This document shows, in pieces, positions 36,293 to 44,395 of a stretch of DNA of 48,254 nucleotides. The notes beneath the pieces are model-generated. The model did no database searches. It worked only from the letters and a program-made list of their open reading frames with translations, and was not told where the DNA came from. The position numbers and the translations under genes were made by a program. Numbering within the stretch: the first letter of the stretch is position 1; each line of letters starts with the position of its first letter. This DNA is from Aquimarina longa SW024. Lineage in GTDB: Bacteria; Bacteroidota; Bacteroidia; Flavobacteriales; Flavobacteriaceae. The stretch spans positions 1-48,254 of the forward strand of contig NZ_AVQK01000035.1 in assembly GCF_001401755.1 (NCBI RefSeq). Reading direction: 5' to 3'.

Positions 36293-36394
36293 ATGATGCT
36301 AGAAGATTTTTTTGAAAAAAACAGACTACTAATTGGAATTCTTTTAATTCTTATCTACGCACCCTTGTTATTTGTCCTTCTTTACTTTGAGTAA
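36293..36394 (+). CDS. 33-residue single-pass membrane peptide (hypothetical)
   Basis: Frame 36293-36394 reads MMLEDFFEKNRLLIGILLIL and continues IYAPLLFVLLYFE. It has a charged amphipathic start and one hydrophobic helix with no Cys. An AAGGAA stretch lies just before the ATG. It overlaps the 3' end of the convergent MATE gene by 13 bases. Small membrane peptides like this are often missed; whether it is expressed cannot be told from sequence. Confidence 0.4.
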   Translation: MMLEDFFEKNRLLIGILLILIYAPLLFVLLYFE

Positions 36395-37719
36395 GACAAT
36401 AATGGTAAAAATTTACTTCTAAACTTGGTGATAAGCATAACTCCTCTAAACAGTGCCCAAACCGTAAATGCTATCCATATCCCATATAATTTTAAATCAA
36501 AAAAATTACATAAATATAGCGTAGGTATAAATGCTAAAAATGTAGCTCCTAATAGTACATTTCTTAAGTATCCCATTTCGCCTAGGCCTTTAAAAATCCC
36601 ATCAAAGACAAAAGCAAGCCCATTAATAGGCTGTACTATTAAAATAATAAAGAAAATACTATAAAAAGTTTCTAATACAACTGTATCACTTGTAAACACT
36701 TCCCCAATTGTTGTGTAGAATATAAACCCAACTATTGCTAAAATCAAACTTACACCAATACCATAAAGACTCACTCGTTTACTTAAGATCCATAATGATT
36801 TATAATCTTTTGCTCCTAGTAGTTTTCCACTCAGAATATTACCTGCGCCTCCATAGCCATCAATAAAAAATGCAGTAAACATCCAGATATTCATTGATAT
36901 CGTATACGCAGCAATATATTCATCTCCATAATCAGTAGCATTAGATGTTGCAAAATATAATGCAGTATTAAGGGCAATAGAGCGAATAAACAAGTTAAGA
37001 CTCATCGTAACAAATCTACCCAATTCTTTGTTTAATGGAAATCGTAGCTTAAGACTAACATCAGTTTTAACGATTAATAATACAAAAACAATGATTGCCA
37101 TTAAAAATTGCGAAATTAAACTTGCCCATGCTGCTCCACTAATCCCCATTGCAGGGATATAGTTCTCGATACCATAAACTAATATAAAATCCAAAACAAT
37201 ATTGGTTACCGCACCAATTATAGCTACAATCATTGGCCAAAACGTGTTCTGAAGTCCTCTGAATATCCCAAACACTGCAAAAGTAAATAGTGTAAGAGGA
37301 AAACCCCATACTCTAATATCATAATAGACTACACAGTATTTTAGAATCAGTCCCGAGGCATTGTATAATTTAAAAATTTCTTCAACAAAAAAAACAGTAG
37401 AAACCAATACTACAATACTAAGGGCAACATTAAAAAAAATAGCCTGTGCTGGTAATGTTTTTACTTCTTCGATCTTACCAGCTCCTAGGTATTGGGATAT
37501 AATCGCAGATATAGCACTCCGAGTCTGTCCCAGAATCCAGATTAATGCAGATAAAAAAGAGCCTACAATCCCTACTGCTGCAAGAGATTCTGTACCATAC
37601 TCGGGGATATTACCAACTATAGCAGTATCTGTTATCGAGAGTAATGGTTCTGCAATGCCAGTAATAATAGCAGGGATAGCAAGACGATTAATGTTTTTAA
37701 ATCCGATTATTGTACTCAT
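36382..37719 (-). CDS. MATE family efflux transporter
   Basis: This 445-residue membrane protein has about 12 hydrophobic segments in two similar halves, with GFKNINRLAIPAIITGIAEP, DTAIVGNIPEYGTESLAAVG and QTRSAISAIISQYLGAG typical of NorM/DinF-like MATE proteins. It exports cationic organic compounds using Na+ or H+. The preceding GNAT gene overlaps its start (ATGA type), so the two are one operon. Confidence 0.9.
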   Translation of the reverse strand: MSTIIGFKNINRLAIPAIITGIAEPLLSITDTAIVGNIPEYGTESLAAVGIVGSFLSALIWILGQTRSAISAIISQYLGAGKIEEVKTLPAQAIFFNVALSIVVLVSTVFFVEEIFKLYNASGLILKYCVVYYDIRVWGFPLTLFTFAVFGIFRGLQNTFWPMIVAIIGAVTNIVLDFILVYGIENYIPAMGISGAAWASLISQFLMAIIVFVLLIVKTDVSLKLRFPLNKELGRFVTMSLNLFIRSIALNTALYFATSNATDYGDEYIAAYTISMNIWMFTAFFIDGYGGAGNILSGKLLGAKDYKSLWILSKRVSLYGIGVSLILAIVGFIFYTTIGEVFTSDTVVLETFYSIFFIILIVQPINGLAFVFDGIFKGLGEMGYLRNVLLGATFLAFIPTLYLCNFFDLKLYGIWIAFTVWALFRGVMLITKFRSKFLPLLSYSK

Positions 37720-38216
37720 ATAATAAGTTCATAACAATGAAAAGGGTGCTCACTTTGCTTCGGAAAATAAATATCACCAAGACGTTGATATCCTCTGGTT
37801 TCATAAAACGTAAGGTTCCTTTTATTTTCGCCAAATGTATCTAATCGAATAGACTGATATGCATTATCTTTTGCATATTGTTCTGCAAAATCCATTAATT
37901 GCTGCGCATACCCTTTACCCCAATACTCTGGATCTATGGCTAATCTATGTATATATAAGTTGTTATTATTTTTAGTCAACCATTGTATAGGAATATACTC
38001 TTCATCCATCAGCTCCGTTAATACAATAATTCCTTTAATATGGTTTTCTTCTTCTAAGACATATAACTCCTGTAACGCTATATCTTTTTCAAAACGTTCT
38101 TTGGTAGGATAATTCTCATTCCATTGGTAAATACCATTGGCAATCATGGCTTTGGCACAAGATTGTGTTAATTGATGTATAGAAGTAAGGTCGTGTAATA
38201 ATGCTTTTCTAATCAT
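37716..38216 (-). CDS. GNAT family N-acetyltransferase
   Basis: The ATG start at 38216 (MIRKALLHDLTSIHQLTQ) is preferred over a frame extension from TTG at 38237. The 166-residue protein has the acetyl-CoA loop DPEYWGKGYAQQLMDFAE and downstream SIRLDTFGENKRNLTFYETRGYQ. The substrate is unknown. It overlaps the MATE gene by four bases, so the pair could modify and export the same compound, though that is speculation. Confidence 0.87.
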   Translation of the reverse strand: MIRKALLHDLTSIHQLTQSCAKAMIANGIYQWNENYPTKERFEKDIALQELYVLEEENHIKGIIVLTELMDEEYIPIQWLTKNNNNLYIHRLAIDPEYWGKGYAQQLMDFAEQYAKDNAYQSIRLDTFGENKRNLTFYETRGYQRLGDIYFPKQSEHPFHCYELII

Positions 38217-38437
38217 ATATATTCTAAAAAAACTCAAAAGTACTAACTTTATCGATCAATTAGATACTAGTATCCCATGTTTAAAAAAACTTTATGAAAC
38301 TCTAACAGAATAGTTTTTTAATTATACTAAGTTATATGATGTACTCATTATAATACATAGTACAACGATCAAGCTTACTAGATACATTTCCTAAAACAAC
38401 AAAAAAATACAACAACTCTTATACCATAAATTTTGAG

Positions 38438-38445
38438 TACTTTTG
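38438..38445 (+). promoter_or_regulatory. Possible -7 box of the tRNA-Ala gene
   Basis: TACTTTTG fits TAnnTTTG and sits 30 bases before the tRNA, inside an imperfect GTAC...GTAC palindrome. No TTG is found at the ideal distance upstream. Confidence 0.4.
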
Positions 38446-38475
38446 GTACTGTTATATACGTATAGTACTACACTA

Positions 38476-38552
38476 GGGGATGTAGCTCAGTTGGCTAGAG
38501 CGCTTGACTGGCAGTCAAGAGGTCGTGGGTTCGAATCCCATCTTCTCCACCA
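38476..38552 (+). tRNA. tRNA-Ala (anticodon GGC)
   Basis: A 77-base cloverleaf: acceptor GGGGATG / CTTCTCC with the G3-U70 pair that marks alanine tRNAs (one T-T mismatch), D arm GCTC/GAGC, anticodon stem CTTGA/TCAAG with loop CTGGCAG, T arm around TTCGAAT, and encoded CCA. It lies at the edge of the bacteriocin region, a usual site for islands. Confidence 0.95.
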
Positions 38553-38562
38553 GTAAAAAAAT

Positions 38563-38600
38563 AAAGCTTCATAGAGATGTATCTCTGTGAAGCTTTTTAT
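38563..38600 (+). terminator. Terminator after tRNA-Ala
   Basis: Stem AAAGCTTCA / TGAAGCTTT, with inner AGAGAT / ATCTCT, ends in a T-tract. It is bidirectional in form and could also stop the minus-strand peptide genes. Confidence 0.75.
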
Positions 38601-38635
38601 AATACGATCAGAAATCGTAATCTTTTGATGCCTAC

Positions 38636-38773
38636 TTATAGTGCAGCAGCTCTACCGAGTTGCCAGCCAATAGCGATTAAAATAGCAGATACTATCAATA
38701 CAAATCTTACTATATCAGTATCCTTTGCTGTATTGATTTTATTAGTTAGTTTTTTATATAACATATTTTTCAT
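38636..38773 (-). CDS. 45-residue membrane-active peptide, bacteriocin-cluster member without GG leader
   Basis: The frame reads MKNMLYKKLTNKINTAKDTD and then a hydrophobic helix (IVRFVLIVSAILIAIGW) ending QLGRAAAL. The C-terminal GWQLGR matches GWELGR of the next peptide, so they are related, but there is no double-glycine cleavage site. It may be a leaderless bacteriocin, an immunity peptide or an accessory peptide. It was too short for routine calling, and a longer plus-strand frame over it (from 38577) looks spurious. Confidence 0.55.
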   Translation of the reverse strand: MKNMLYKKLTNKINTAKDTDIVRFVLIVSAILIAIGWQLGRAAAL

Positions 38774-38849
38774 AATTCTGTGTAATAATATTGTTTATGT
38801 AAAAATAAGGAAAAGACCTTTAATTAAAAAGGTCTTTTCTGAAATTTTA

Positions 38850-39002
38850 TTAGCCTCGAGCATATTCTCTACCTAATTCCCAACCAGCAACAAATGCTGC
38901 TCCTGCTAAACTAAGTACTTCTACAATAAGATTTCCTCCATTTATTGAAGTCATTTCCTGAGTTTTTAATTCTTGAACTTTTATCAAATCTAAATTTTTC
39001 AT
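38850..39002 (-). CDS. Class II bacteriocin-like peptide with double-glycine leader (1)
   Basis: This 50-residue frame has leader MKNLDLIKVQELKTQEMTSI followed by NGG, then a 27-residue mature part: NLIVEVLSLAGAAFVAGWEL plus GREYARG. The pattern M-K-N-L at the start, E-M near -7 and GG at -1/-2 is the substrate form of C39-peptidase exporters, and one lies 750 bases upstream. The mature part is one hydrophobic Gly/Ala-rich helix with a charged end, fitting a membrane-active peptide. No Cys, so no disulfide or lanthionine. Confidence 0.78.
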   Translation of the reverse strand: MKNLDLIKVQELKTQEMTSINGGNLIVEVLSLAGAAFVAGWELGREYARG

Positions 39003-39028
39003 GTTTTATTATTTTTCTAAATTAATTT

Positions 39029-39166
39029 TTATTGAATAATATATTTTTCATATGCATATCCCCATGCGAAACCTATTATTGGTAACAATAATATACCTCC
39101 ACCATTAGTTTTGTTTAATTCTTCAGTGTTCATATTCTGAACTCCTAAATTCTCTAAATTTTTCAT
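39029..39166 (-). CDS. Class II bacteriocin-like peptide with double-glycine leader (2)
   Basis: This 45-residue frame has leader MKNLENLGVQNMNTEELNKT then NGG and a 22-residue mature part (GILLLPIIGFAWGYAYEKYI plus IQ). The leader resembles that of the peptide at 38850, so both use the same exporter. Two related peptides in tandem suggest a two-component (class IIb-type) bacteriocin. The first gene of the peptide run, about 185 bases after the HTH regulator. Confidence 0.78.
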   Translation of the reverse strand: MKNLENLGVQNMNTEELNKTNGGGILLLPIIGFAWGYAYEKYIIQ

Positions 39167-39245
39167 GTTTTAAAATTTTTAAGATTTACTATTTATTTTT
39201 ATAAGATTTACTACAGATTTCGTCAAACCAATTAGTAGATCGGGT

Positions 39246-39259
39246 GTTGTTGCAACAAC
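39246..39259. promoter_or_regulatory. Perfect 14-bp palindrome upstream of the peptide genes
   Basis: GTTGTTGCAACAAC lies between the HTH gene and the peptide genes, 80 bases before the first peptide start on the minus strand. Its TTG is 21 bases before TTGGTTTG, a poor match to the -7 box. It could be an operator for the HTH protein. Confidence 0.4.
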
Positions 39260-39309
39260 TATAATAGGAGTGCGCTAACTCTTATTACACTACAATACTA
39301 CAATCTCAG

Positions 39310-39334
39310 CGTCTCAAAAAATGAGACGCTGCTA
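39310..39334. terminator. Hairpin between HTH gene and peptide genes
   Basis: Arms GCGTCTCA / TGAGACGC with an AAAAA loop lie 17 bases after the stop of the HTH gene. The T-tract lies on the plus-strand side, so on the minus strand this may attenuate rather than stop transcription. Confidence 0.5.
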
Positions 39335-39350
39335 TAAAAAGTTTTTTTTG

Positions 39351-39662
39351 CTATACTGATGTTAGTAAAAACCTATAGCTCTGTATACCTCCTCCATATA
39401 TAGATCGAATTTCTTCATAATTGAGTTCTCCTTGTATAAATCCAAATTGAAACCGTACGATATCTGTATATACAAAACTTTGTCTAGTAAAGTCATATTC
39501 AATAGGTGCGTTTAATGCTTTCATGGTATCAATAAGCCGGTATACTTTAGCTCTCGATACTTCTAATCTCGATGCTAATGTTGCCGGTGATCCCGTTGCT
39601 TGTAATCGGATCAATCGATCAATACGCTCAATAAGTTCTATCTGTTTGATCATACTATTCAT
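39351..39662 (-). CDS. Small HTH regulator (paralogue 1)
   Basis: This 103-residue protein has a DeoR/HTH_11-like helix-turn-helix: RIDRLIRLQATGSPATLASR, LEVSRAKVYRLIDTMKALNA, then PIEYDFTRQSFVY as the wing. Its paralogue at 43885-44163 shares this whole layout. It sits between the exporter and the peptide genes, so it probably controls them. No ligand domain, only a short C-terminal tail. Confidence 0.72.
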   Translation of the reverse strand: MNSMIKQIELIERIDRLIRLQATGSPATLASRLEVSRAKVYRLIDTMKALNAPIEYDFTRQSFVYTDIVRFQFGFIQGELNYEEIRSIYGGGIQSYRFLLTSV

Positions 39663-39751
39663 TACGGTTTATTTTTTATGTAGTTTTTAAAATTTAAAAA
39701 GCCAAGTGTCAGATATCCTAATCTCTACTTGTTTTCTCCCCATTTCCATAC

Positions 39752-41932
39752 TCAAATACGCACCAACTTCTGATTTTCGACTTGTTGGGGCATCTGTTTT
39801 TGCCATAGCCTATAATATTTTTCTTGTTTAGCATATAATACTTGATGATTCCCTTGTTCTACAACTTTTCCTTGTTCTAATACTACAATTGTATCAGCAT
39901 TAACTACTGTACTTAATCGATGGGCAATGATAATGATGGTTTTTTGTTGATTTCTTAAGCTTTGTACTGCTTTTTGGATATAATTTTCTGAGGTACTATC
40001 CAGTGATGAGGTTGCTTCGTCTAGCACTAATACTTCTGGGTTTTTATATAATGCTCTGGCAATGGCAATACGTTGTTTTTGTCCCCCAGATAAGGTAGCA
40101 CCATTTTCTCCAAGATAAGTAGCAAAACTATTAGGCAAGTTTTCTATAAACTCTAAAATTCCTATCGTTTTACAGACCTCTATAATACGTTCTATATTGG
40201 GTGCAAATTCTCCTACTGCGATATTTTCTATCACATTACCTGCAAAAAGATCTATCTTCTGTGGTACTACACTCACCAAATTTCTTAGGCTATTATTTTC
40301 GATATACTTTAGGTCGTAGTTTCCTATAGTTATTTTTCCTTTTTGGATAGGATAAATATTCTGTAGTAAAGACATTAAGGTAGATTTACCAGAACCACTC
40401 TCTCCAATAATTGCGGTTATTTTTCCTTTAGGAATGGTAAGTGTAAAATCCTTAAACACTTCTACTCTAGATCCGTATCTAAACCCTACATTAGAAAATG
40501 TAATATCATCGATATGTTCTTTGGTAAGTACTATTTTCTGAGCATCTTGTTCTCGCTCTAAATCCATAATCTCAAACAAACGATCTGCAGCAATCAATGC
40601 ATTCTGAATCTGTTTATTGGCACTGATCAAACTGGCAACAGGACTGGTAAAATATCCTATAATTGCATAAAAAGCCATTAATTCTCCAGCAGTGATTTCT
40701 TTTTTAATTACAAAATACGAACCACTCCATAATAGAATAATGGTAAATAACTGTGCAATGGTACCTGTACTAGAATTAGAAAACACACTATTTAATGCAG
40801 AGGTATACCCTGCTTTTAATACTCCTATAAACCGTGTTTCTGTTTTAATATTGGCAAAATCTTCTAGACCAAACCGTTTGATGGTTCCTACTGCGTTTAA
40901 GGATTCTACCAGTTGACTTTCTAGCTCTGCTGATTTTTCCATAATTCCTCGTTCTGTACGTTTGTTTAATACATTGATGATTAGGTATATAATTGCGTAT
41001 ACTGGGATAATTGCCAACATAATTAATGCTAACTTCCAATAGTAAGTAAACATCAGTCCAAAAGAGAATACAAGTATTAACACATTAACCGTTAGATCTA
41101 ATGCTACTCCATTGATAAAGTTTCTAATTTTTACGGCATCATTGATCCGAGAGATAATCTCACCAACTCGCATGGTATCAAAAAATTGTTGGGGTAGTTT
41201 TAGCAAATGCTTGTAATACCCTAAAATAAGCCGAGCATCAATCTGTTGACCAGTTTTGATCAAAAAAACATCTTTATACGCTCCTACTACAAGTTTTAAA
41301 AATAATAAAGCGATCATAATAACCCCTAGTAAATTAAGCAGTTTGGTACTGGTACCCATAAACACATGATCTGTAAGTTTTTGAATATATATCGAGGTAG
41401 AGAACCCTAGCAATGTATAGATAATAGCTCCGACAAATGCTTGTAGCAATACACCTTTATGCGGTTTTAACAAAAACCAAAACCGTTTACATACCGATAC
41501 CTTAGTATTACCTGTTATAAAATCTTCTTTGGGTAATAGTAATACCAATACTCCTGTCCACTCTGTGGTAAATTCTTGATGTGTTTTTTTATGAAATTTA
41601 CCATCTCCTGGATCCATAATTTTAATATACTCCTTCGTTACTTCATAAATCACTACATAATGTTGCAGTTTTTCATTAACAATCACATGGGCAATGGCAG
41701 GTTTAGGGATTTTAAACAAACTTTCTAGATCTCCTCGTACTCCTTTGGCTTCAAATCCTAATTTCTCAGCTGCCTCGATTAACCCTAATACATTGGTTCC
41801 TTTTTTATCGGTACTGGCAAACTGCCGAATACGAGCAATAGGTAATTGTAATTTATAATGTGCCGATATCGATGCTAGACAAGCTGCCCCACAATCAGTA
41901 ATATCATGTTGTTTTATGTTTGTTTTTGACAT
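39752..41932 (-). CDS. Peptidase-containing ABC exporter for double-glycine peptides
   Basis: This 726-residue protein has an N-terminal C39 cysteine peptidase (1-135: QHDITDCGAACL with Cys 14, His 91 in LQHYVVIYEV and Asp 107 in MDPGDG). It removes leaders after GG. Six membrane helices span about 160-440. The ATPase follows: Walker A GESGSGKST, signature LSGGQKQR, Walker B VLVLDEA and H-loop IIAHRLST. It works as a homodimer with the HlyD-like protein encoded upstream and an outer-membrane channel not seen here. The natural substrates are the peptides at 38850 and 39029. Confidence 0.93.
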   Translation of the reverse strand: MSKTNIKQHDITDCGAACLASISAHYKLQLPIARIRQFASTDKKGTNVLGLIEAAEKLGFEAKGVRGDLESLFKIPKPAIAHVIVNEKLQHYVVIYEVTKEYIKIMDPGDGKFHKKTHQEFTTEWTGVLVLLLPKEDFITGNTKVSVCKRFWFLLKPHKGVLLQAFVGAIIYTLLGFSTSIYIQKLTDHVFMGTSTKLLNLLGVIMIALLFLKLVVGAYKDVFLIKTGQQIDARLILGYYKHLLKLPQQFFDTMRVGEIISRINDAVKIRNFINGVALDLTVNVLILVFSFGLMFTYYWKLALIMLAIIPVYAIIYLIINVLNKRTERGIMEKSAELESQLVESLNAVGTIKRFGLEDFANIKTETRFIGVLKAGYTSALNSVFSNSSTGTIAQLFTIILLWSGSYFVIKKEITAGELMAFYAIIGYFTSPVASLISANKQIQNALIAADRLFEIMDLEREQDAQKIVLTKEHIDDITFSNVGFRYGSRVEVFKDFTLTIPKGKITAIIGESGSGKSTLMSLLQNIYPIQKGKITIGNYDLKYIENNSLRNLVSVVPQKIDLFAGNVIENIAVGEFAPNIERIIEVCKTIGILEFIENLPNSFATYLGENGATLSGGQKQRIAIARALYKNPEVLVLDEATSSLDSTSENYIQKAVQSLRNQQKTIIIIAHRLSTVVNADTIVVLEQGKVVEQGNHQVLYAKQEKYYRLWQKQMPQQVENQKLVRI

Positions 41933-42100
41933 GTTTTCTGTTTTAATCCCTCTACTTGTTTCAAAACGATCTATTTACAACTTCAGTCGCCTGACTTTAG
42001 ATCTTTTTATATAACATTTCACTTACAGACTCATTGCCTTTTTAACTTGCTAACCTCATATCCCAAATACTTGGCTTTTTCATTTGATATTCAGTATTGA

Positions 42101-43276
42101 TTATTCAATATTTATCACGTCTGCTATAATTGGACTAGATGGATTAAGCCAATCATCAATCTTATCATATAACAATTCAAATAAGGTGCGTTCTGCAATT
42201 GGAAATCGTGCATTAAATGTCATCCCTTTATGCAAGCTCCCTTTAAAACCATTTTTGAGTTCCAAATGATTCTGGTTGATAGCACAGCGAACTTTAAAAA
42301 CAGGTTGTTTATTAATCATATCCACATCTTTACTAATCTCCATAATTTTTCCTGTAGCTAGCCCCCATTGGTTATAGTTAAAAGCATCTACCTGAAAATT
42401 TACTGATCTATTCTCACGGATTAACCCTATATCAGACGGAGGCAGATAACATTCTGCAATAAGGGTAGTATTAGGAGAGATTTCTGCAAGATTAACTCCA
42501 GCAGTAATCAGACTACCTGATGCAATCCCCATTACATTTTTAAGAACCCCGTCTATTGGCGCTATAATAACTAGCTCTTTTTGATGTTGCTCTAATTGCG
42601 ATACTCCATTTCTTAACTCTCTAATAGTATTATGATATTCTGCTACTGCTACCTGCCAAGTATTCTTTTGTCGCTTTCGATATTGTTGTAATGAAGTGGA
42701 TGCCAATTGATACTCAAAAACACTATTTTCATAATCTACTCTGGAAATCACGTTTTTTTTATATAATTTTTGGTTACGCAAATAATCAATTTTTGTTTTC
42801 GTAGACCGAGTGCGTAGCTCTCGTAATTTTTGAGTGAAATACAAATACTCTTTTTGATAACGTGCTGATTGTATCTTATTCAATTTTGGTATAGTAGTAT
42901 TAATTAAGTATTCACAATCTGTAATATAATGTTCTGTTTCTGTGATCTGCGTAATCGTTCTTTTTATCTTTTCTTTTACCAAAATCGTATTGACCATTAG
43001 TAATGTATCTCCTTTTTTTACGTTTTGATTATCGACCATATGAGTAAAAACCACTGTACCTGATTGAAGCGAAGTAATACCTACTCGTTCTTTACTCGGT
43101 TTTAGTATCCCTTTTGCAGTAGTATAAATATCGATACTGATAAATGGCAAAAGCGTCAAGCCAATTAGAAATACAATTAATATAATAGTATAGATCATTT
43201 TACTTTTATTACTATGTCTAAACTGATGTACTTCTGTAGTGTATTCTATAATCTCTTTTGGAAATAACTGTTTCAT
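42101..43276 (-). CDS. HlyD family secretion adaptor
   Basis: This 391-residue protein has one N-terminal membrane helix (about 28-50), a lipoyl-like beta domain (TAKGILKPSKERVGITSLQS), a long coiled hairpin of about 130 residues and a returning beta domain (IIAPIDGVLKNVMGIASG, GLIRENRSVNFQVDAF). It links the ABC exporter to an outer-membrane pore. It precedes the exporter by 168 bases on the same strand, the usual bacteriocin-export order. Confidence 0.9.
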   Translation of the reverse strand: MKQLFPKEIIEYTTEVHQFRHSNKSKMIYTIILIVFLIGLTLLPFISIDIYTTAKGILKPSKERVGITSLQSGTVVFTHMVDNQNVKKGDTLLMVNTILVKEKIKRTITQITETEHYITDCEYLINTTIPKLNKIQSARYQKEYLYFTQKLRELRTRSTKTKIDYLRNQKLYKKNVISRVDYENSVFEYQLASTSLQQYRKRQKNTWQVAVAEYHNTIRELRNGVSQLEQHQKELVIIAPIDGVLKNVMGIASGSLITAGVNLAEISPNTTLIAECYLPPSDIGLIRENRSVNFQVDAFNYNQWGLATGKIMEISKDVDMINKQPVFKVRCAINQNHLELKNGFKGSLHKGMTFNARFPIAERTLFELLYDKIDDWLNPSSPIIADVINIE

Positions 43277-43716
43277 CTAATTGAATTAAAACATTAAGAA
43301 AAGGATGCATATAAATGCATAAAATAATCTATTAGAAAAAAGGTTGTTTGTAAAACCAAATCGATAAATACTGTCATAATTTTTTTGTGTTTTTAATTCA
43401 CTAAGTAAGGTTTTAATATTTCTAAAACTTATCCTGAGATAATATACTAGTATAAAATCAACATTAGCAAACTACTAATTACTACTACCCAAGGAATAAA
43501 TCGATGATCAGATAGTAAGGTGCTTATCGTATGTAATGATCTATAATGGGATATAAACCACGACTTCTCTAAGCACCCTCATATCCTTAGGGTAATTGCT
43601 AACTCAACTTTTTTTTATAGTATATGAGGCATTCAGTGTTTTATTATGTGAGTGTTACCTCTATAAAACTCATCTACTACTCAACTCAGTTACTTAAAAA
43701 ACTTTTATAATTATAA

Positions 43717-43735
43717 TTTTGCGGTTGTACATTTT
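43717..43735 (-). promoter_or_regulatory. Shared upstream motif TTTnCnGTTGTACATTTT (copy 1)
   Basis: TTTTGCGGTTGTACATTTT here matches 44277-44296 and 45418-45437. The second and third copies lie 114 and 28 bases before minus-strand starts; this one is 440 bases before the HlyD start. The sequence around copies 1 and 2 is also similar for about 100 bases. Confidence 0.5.
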
Positions 43736-43774
43736 ACATTTTTTAATTTCTATGTTTCTTTGTTTTCATTATAA

Positions 43775-43823
43775 ATTCTAGCCTTTAGTTTATCCTGAGC
43801 TAAGCCAAAGGGCTGGAATGACA
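43775..43823. repeat. Dispersed intergenic repeat (copy 2, inverted)
   Basis: It runs from ATTCTAGCC to GGAATGACA and is the reverse complement of 32687-32736 with about four changes. Confidence 0.7.
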
Positions 43824-43884
43824 AACAAAAAGCGCGCGCTCCTTTGGGAAGGGTTGGGGATCGGATACCACCCACCCTCGCTAC

Positions 43885-44163
43885 CTAACACCTACCTCTT
43901 ACTTGCTCTGTTCTTATAGAACGCTCTGGTTTTTCATAGAATCCAAATGAAAACCCTACTGCTCTGGTATATATAAAACTCTGTAAAGAAGCACTATAGA
44001 CTATAGGAGCATCAAATGTTTTCATGATATTGATAAACCGATATAATTTAGTTTTAGAAATCCCCAAACGAGAGGCAAATTCCTCTGGTGACCCTGTTGC
44101 TCGTAATCGGATCAGTTGATCCATACGTGTTATACTTTTAAGTTGTTTGACAATGATATCCAT
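43885..44163 (-). CDS. Small HTH regulator (paralogue 2)
   Basis: This 92-residue protein parallels the regulator at 39351-39662: TRMDQLIRLRATGSPEEFAS, RLGISKTKLYRFINIMKTFD, APIVYSASLQSFIYT. It differs mainly in the C-terminal tail. The two copies bracket the exporter genes, so they may control opposite ends of the locus or compete for the same sites. Confidence 0.7.
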   Translation of the reverse strand: MDIIVKQLKSITRMDQLIRLRATGSPEEFASRLGISKTKLYRFINIMKTFDAPIVYSASLQSFIYTRAVGFSFGFYEKPERSIRTEQVRGRC

Positions 44164-44276
44164 TTTGTTTCTTTTTTTTTATGTCATTAAGTATGTGAGG
44201 ATATAAATGTTACTTCTATACTCATCAGCAACTACCAAACTCAATTCTTAAAAACTTTTACATTTTTCATTTATAA

Positions 44277-44296
44277 TTTTACGGTTGTACATTTTT
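44277..44296 (-). promoter_or_regulatory. Shared upstream motif (copy 2)
   Basis: TTTTACGGTTGTACATTTTT lies 114 bases before the start of the second HTH gene. See copy 1 at 43717. Confidence 0.5.
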
Positions 44297-44395
44297 AACC
44301 TCAGTATTCATCATTCGATATTCAATATTTTTAACCTTAGAGGCTAAACATTTAACTTCTTATATGGATCATTTAACCTTAGAGACCGAGTGATG

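Larger units (their letters stand above)
43277..43884. other. Long non-coding region with repeats
   Basis: No gene seen over 608 bases. It contains the palindrome ATGCAT-TTAT-ATGCAT near 43305, one copy of a shared upstream motif (43717-43735) and the dispersed repeat at 43775-43823. It ends in an unusually GC-rich patch (about 43830-43880). Confidence 0.55.

Noticed and set aside
38476..38552. tRNA 3' end as a proven attachment site
   Set aside because: No duplicate of the tRNA end and no integrase gene were seen within the window.
38577..38876. 99-residue plus-strand frame
   Set aside because: It runs antisense over the terminator and the minus-strand peptide genes, and its translation has no protein-like features.
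38636..39166. Peptides as lanthipeptides
   Set aside because: None contains Cys, so lanthionine rings are impossible; the GG leaders fit unmodified class II peptides.
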